From positions 1,364,001 to 1,428,000 of the forward strand of contig NC_083528.1 of assembly GCF_032362555.1 (NCBI RefSeq): a stretch of DNA of 64,000 bases, read 5' to 3'. The stretch is from Amyelois transitella (lineage: Eukaryota; Arthropoda; Insecta; Lepidoptera; Pyralidae). This document shows, in pieces, positions 60,901 through 64,000 of this stretch. The notes under the pieces were generated by a model. That model worked only from the letters and a program-made list of their open reading frames with translations. It was not told the DNA's origin and did no database searches. Every line of letters begins with the position of its first letter. The stretch's first letter is position 1. The translations under genes were made by a program, and so were the position numbers.

Positions 60901-63900
60901 AAATTAGTATGGTAATAATTCACCTAATTATGAGGTGAAACTTACGAGTAGGTCGGATGACGCAGTGACCCTAGTCTCTTTACTGTCTAACAAGTTCCCT
61001 TGGGTCTATCCTGTTTCAAGAAAAACTTCTTGTAATTAAAATCACCTAATTCCTGAGAAGTTTCATACTAATTTCTCTTGGGATATACATTGATATCGAA
61101 TGTCTACTTAAAAATTGTCAAGCAGATTGTGCGAAACAGGTAGATTTAAAAATGTTTTTTAATCAAATTTAAAGGCCTCTGTTGCGCAGAAGTAGTGCGC
61201 TTGACTGTGACACAGTTGGTCCCGGGTTCGAATCCTGGCTAGGGCATGATGGTTTATCTTTATAAGTATAAATTATAAAATAAACTATCGATGAGTTATT
61301 TTCGAACTTACTTCGAGGCTAACTTAATCTGTGCAATTTGTCAAAAAAATCATTATATCTATTTCATGATTTTGCATTTTTGTACCGTTACATTATGCGA
61401 TATGTGAAAATTGTGAAACTAAATGAAATAACCACAACGAAAGCTGGATCAACTTCGCGTATTCGCCAACCCTAGAGTCAGAGGTGGTTCCTAAAATACT
61501 TTCTCGAACTAATTCAATTCAAGAAATTTCCTTTCTTGTATTCTAGATGGCTTAAGTTCATTCAACATGTTCATAATTTTTTTTTGTTTTTCCAATATAT
61601 TTTTCTTGTATTTATAAAGGCGCGAGTCCATTAACAACAGCTCCATTGGCCGCCCCCCTCCACCCCGCCACTAGACAGAGAGAGGCTGCAGCACTCGCCC
61701 CACCACCACATGCGTATGTATCAAATTTACCTTTCAAGAAAAAAAAATATTTTATTAAACTAAAGACAGGTATGTGATGTTCATTTTATTATTGTTCAGT
61801 TATTGTTGTCGCCAAGTTTGGTGAAGAAAAATGCTAATACAATTTTTATATATGTTTAATCAGTAAATTAATGAACTTCTCATATTTAAGATTAGATTCG
61901 ACATGTCCAAACATATAGATATTTATTGCATAAAACTTGCTAGAAAGTAAGTCTACAATTATCCAAGTACTTAGTTTTTTAGGAAATAATCTAGCATTTA
62001 GACATGATTGTGGTTCTTTATTATTTTGGAAAAACTAACTACAAAATAAAGCTTGCTAGTTATAAGAGTGCACTTATATTTGAACATGTGGGATCTTATA
62101 ATGTAAAGATATGAGTATTAATGCCAGTAAATTAAATCAAAAAGTAGGAATCATGCTGTAGAAGAAAATGTATACAGTTAACTCACGTCCATTTCGTTTC
62201 ATGGAACATCATAGAAACGTTGGCAGTAGTGTTTGAATAATTAAAAAGCTTTTTAAAGCAAATTGCAACAGGTTATTAAAGCTTTAAATATAGATCTTGC
62301 TAATGGTTATTACCAAATCAGCTTACAAAATATTTAAAGTAGAATCACAACATCAAACAAGTTCACACACACCAAATGTATAATGTTTTGTATTTCGGAC
62401 TGAAAATTTAATAAAACGTAAAATTTATAAAGAAACTACCACATATGGGAAGTTTGGTTTGTGTGGACTCATTCACTTACATTGACGACTTAATGCTATA
62501 GATCGTGTTAGATCTTTCTTGCGCAGGACATCGACGGGAAGTGCCAGCTCTGGAGAGGCCCCTGCGCCCTCTCCTAGTCCATCTGGAGCCAGTCATTCTG
62601 ATAAGGACCAAGACCCACAGGTAAAGTGTTTAATTATTTTATTATTTTGAAAGACTGTCGAATTTTCCATTTTTCACTATCTTTTATTTTTATATTAAAG
62701 TTATAAAACTACTAGCTGTTACCGTCCAAATCATTTCAGTAAAAATATCAGCGTAAGTTTACTGACATTCTAAACTTAAAGTTATAAAACACTGTGAAAT
62801 TAAACACTTGTTCATTATCTTCCATGGTTATTTTAATACACTAATCTTACACCAGGAAAGTAAAGATATATGCGTTCAAGTTAAATAAATTGATTTATAG
62901 GAGAAAATCGAGAAGTTAGAGGAAGATAAAAAACGTCGCCTCCAACTGTACGTGTTCGTGTCGCGATGTGTTGCGCATCCTTTCAACGCGAAGCAACCAA
63001 CAGACATGACGAGAAGGCATACGAAACTGACGCCACATCAACTGGAAACTATTCAAGCTAGATTTCAGGTAGATTCTAATATTAATTACACTTGTCTTCA
63101 AAATTTTTCAATAGTGTTTTCATTTGTTTCATTGTTGAACCAGATAATCTTACGAATATTAAAAATGCAAATGTTTGAGAGGATGTGTGGATGCATTTTT
63201 GCAATTTCTTCTGGACGCATTTTGATTAAATTTAGTACACGAATTGAATACGACTTTGAATAACATATAATAAGTACATACTTTTATCCCGAAATTCCCG
63301 TAGGTGTGGTTATTAGGGCTATAATTGATTAAACAAGCCGTCATTAATAATTTACACGAAAGGAGAAACCACAATAAATAAATGAATAAATAAAACGTTT
63401 ATTTTACTCTTTACAAAGGTGAGCCTCAGTATTATTTAATAACCAGGATTTATACATTTTATTAAATTGCTTGGTATACAATATGAGGTAATTGTTATCT
63501 ATATTTTGTATCATACTTTTACCTACTCGAATCTGTAATAAAAATATTATGCTCTGATTGTTAAAAAAAATGTTATTTGGTTTAGGCTTTCCTCAAGGGC
63601 GAAACACAAATTCTGGCAGACGAGGCTTTCCAGAATGCAGTACAGTCTTACCATGATGTCTTTCTCAAGTCTGAAAGAGTGGAACAAATGGTCAAGTCAG
63701 GTGCTTGCTCTCATCATGATTTTCGTGAAGTGTTCAGAAACAACATCGAAAAGAGAGTCAGGTTTGTTTTTATTTCTATTACTCACCCTGGACTTTTTTT
63801 TGTTCAAAGATATTTAGATTTTCAATTTCTTTTTTACATTAATTTCACAGGTCCTTACCAGAAATAGATGGATTAAGTAAAGAAACAGTCTTAACGTCTT

Positions 63901-63936
63901 GGCTAGCAAAGTTTGATTGTATTATGAAAGGAACGG
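54893..63936 (+). CDS. Cadps: calcium-dependent activator protein for secretion (CAPS), N-terminal 5' part
   Basis: CAPS primes dense-core vesicles for Ca2+-triggered exocytosis in neurons and endocrine cells. The start [10 protein letters not shown] matches the family start, and exons 6-8 give the very conserved blocks [64 protein letters not shown] and SWLAKFD. Residues 24-115 are a Pro/Ser/Ala-rich variable linker; 116-130 are a charged helix. Coding exons are 54893-54962, 58922-59008, 61620-61713, 62527-62620, 62901-63068, 63586-63761 and 63851-63936. The last ends at donor G|GTAAGT and the gene continues past the window; the C2, PH and MUN parts are not here. The intron after 59008 must use a GC donor. 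About 258 of an expected 1200-1400 residues are present. Confidence 0.95.
55063..55268 (-). mobile_element. Helitron-like, full length
   Basis: ACTAGAGGCCGCCCGCGACT end in reverse, start TCCTACTACTATTATAAA. Confidence 0.74.
55566..55753 (-). mobile_element. S1 with internal deletion
   Basis: Cadps intron after coding exon 1. Confidence 0.76.
55812..55890 (-). mobile_element. M1 3' half
   Basis: AGAATAGAATAGAATAGATT tail in reverse. Confidence 0.65.
56059..56338 (-). mobile_element. S1, full length with small insertion
   Basis: An extra CAAGACA-rich stretch near 56100-56130. Confidence 0.82.
56870..57455. repeat. 26-bp minisatellite with 72-bp higher-order unit
   Basis: Basic unit GATTTGGCAAAGATTCACTG plus AGTAAC. 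From 57061 a 72-bp composite unit repeats about three times (57061, 57133, 57205). In a Cadps intron. Confidence 0.9.
57544..57655 (-). mobile_element. S1 3' half
   Basis: Just right of the 26-bp minisatellite. Confidence 0.74.
58223..58336 (+). mobile_element. S1 3' part
   Basis: Tail TATGTACGTATGTA. Confidence 0.74.
58615..58850 (+). mobile_element. S1, full length with small deletions
   Basis: Ends about 70 bp before Cadps coding exon 2. Confidence 0.82.
58922..59008 (+). CDS. Cadps: Cadps coding exon 2 (Pro/Gly-rich linker)
   Basis: 87 bp, phase 1/1, GC-rich. Acceptor tctgtacag. Frame with the next exon demands the donor CCAG|GCAAGT (GC-AG intron). Confidence 0.8.
59082..59234 (+). mobile_element. 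S1 5' part
   Basis: About 73 bp after the GC donor of Cadps coding exon 2; tail missing. Confidence 0.77.
59654..59748 (+). mobile_element. S1 5' fragment
   Basis: Head kept, rest lost. Confidence 0.75.
60104..60222 (-). mobile_element. LTG 3' fragment
   Basis: Cadps intron after coding exon 2. Confidence 0.78.
60662..60737 (+). mobile_element. tSINE-B 3' fragment
   Basis: Cadps intron. Confidence 0.72.
61170..61342 (+). mobile_element. tSINE-A with internal deletion
   Basis: Both boxes kept; about 40 bp lost after GGGCATGATG. Confidence 0.8.
61620..61713 (+). CDS. Cadps: Cadps coding exon 3 (Pro/Ala-rich linker)
   Basis: 94 bp, phase 1 in, 2 out. Only the phase-1 frame is open. Acceptor tttataaag, donor GC|GTATGT. 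Confidence 0.82.
62527..62620 (+). CDS. Cadps: Cadps coding exon 4 (Ser/Pro-rich linker)
   Basis: 94 bp, phase 2 in, 0 out. Acceptor cttgcgcag, donor CAG|GTAAAG. Confidence 0.88.
62901..63068 (+). CDS. Cadps: Cadps coding exon 5
   Basis: 168 bp, phase 0/0. [13 protein letters not shown] then [10 protein letters not shown]; strongly conserved in CAPS. Acceptor gatttatag, donor CAG|GTAGAT. Confidence 0.95.
63586..63761 (+). CDS. Cadps: Cadps coding exon 6
   Basis: 176 bp, phase 0 in, 2 out. [19 protein letters not shown] through NNIEKRV. Acceptor tggtttag, donor AG|GTTTGT. Confidence 0.95.
63851..63936 (+). CDS. Cadps: Cadps coding exon 7 (last in window)
   Basis: 86 bp, phase 2 in, 1 out: [21 protein letters not shown]. 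Acceptor tttcacag, donor G|GTAAGT. Confidence 0.93.
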
Positions 63937-64000
63937 GTAAGTTTTTTAAATTATTTATCATCCAGGTTGAAGCTATATTTGATGAAAATTTTAATAACAC

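Larger units (their letters stand above)
60225..62526. other. mostly single-copy Cadps intron DNA
   Basis: Apart from coding exon 3 and two SINE pieces, nothing recognised at 60225-60660, 60740-61165 and 61714-62526. Confidence 0.5.

Overview
This window is nuclear DNA from an insect, very probably a moth or butterfly. The evidence is AT-rich DNA, many small exons with GT-AG introns, a CAPS/Cadps ortholog, two ZAD-type zinc-finger genes (a family expanded in insects), LEP1-type Helitrons ending in a CTAGT hairpin, and very dense tRNA-derived SINEs and TATG-tailed retroelements. I see no bacterial, phage or CRISPR sequence.

Layout. 1-11288 is mostly repeats; a possible last exon of an upstream gene lies at 1311-1437. 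11289-22808 (minus) is a complete 13-exon ZAD + 11-finger C2H2 gene of 577 aa. 22809-23431 is a 623-bp divergent promoter interval. 23432-29393 (plus) is a second complete ZAD gene, 8 exons, 482 aa, 10 fingers. 29600-31996 is repeats. 31997-45054 (plus) is a complete 10-exon gene for a 576-aa type I membrane protein: signal peptide, two sushi domains, MAM, somatomedin-B, Thr-rich stalk, one membrane span and a short basic tail. 45090-45344 looks like a solo LTR. From about 46.1 kb to the window end lies the 5' part of Cadps (calcium-dependent activator protein for secretion): seven coding exons, 54893-63936, running off the right edge. All exon chains were joined by hand. Every junction keeps the reading frame, and each complete gene sums to a multiple of three ending in a stop.

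How the genes relate. The two zinc-finger genes are predicted nuclear DNA-binding proteins that start head to head and may share regulation. The sushi/MAM/SMB protein should act at the cell surface. Cadps primes dense-core vesicle exocytosis. Nothing suggests one shared pathway.

Mobile DNA dominates the rest. The main family, here called S1, is about 262 bp, starts with a GTGCCG...CGGCAC hairpin and ends in (TATG)n. A LINE, here called LTG, has the same kind of 3' end, so S1 looks like a SINE that uses the LTG machinery. Other families are tSINE-A and tSINE-B (tRNA-like A and B boxes), Helitrons, a TTCTA-tailed family called M1, a TA-flanked MITE, foldbacks and microsatellites. Several insertions sit within a few bases of splice sites or stop codons.

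The most interesting signals are two partial, in-frame copies of a zinc-finger exon with new acceptors; an S1 insertion whose target duplication rebuilt a splice acceptor; the S1/LTG shared tail; a frame-required GC-AG intron in Cadps; and several near-perfect short-loop hairpins. I did not find a clearly new multi-gene system.
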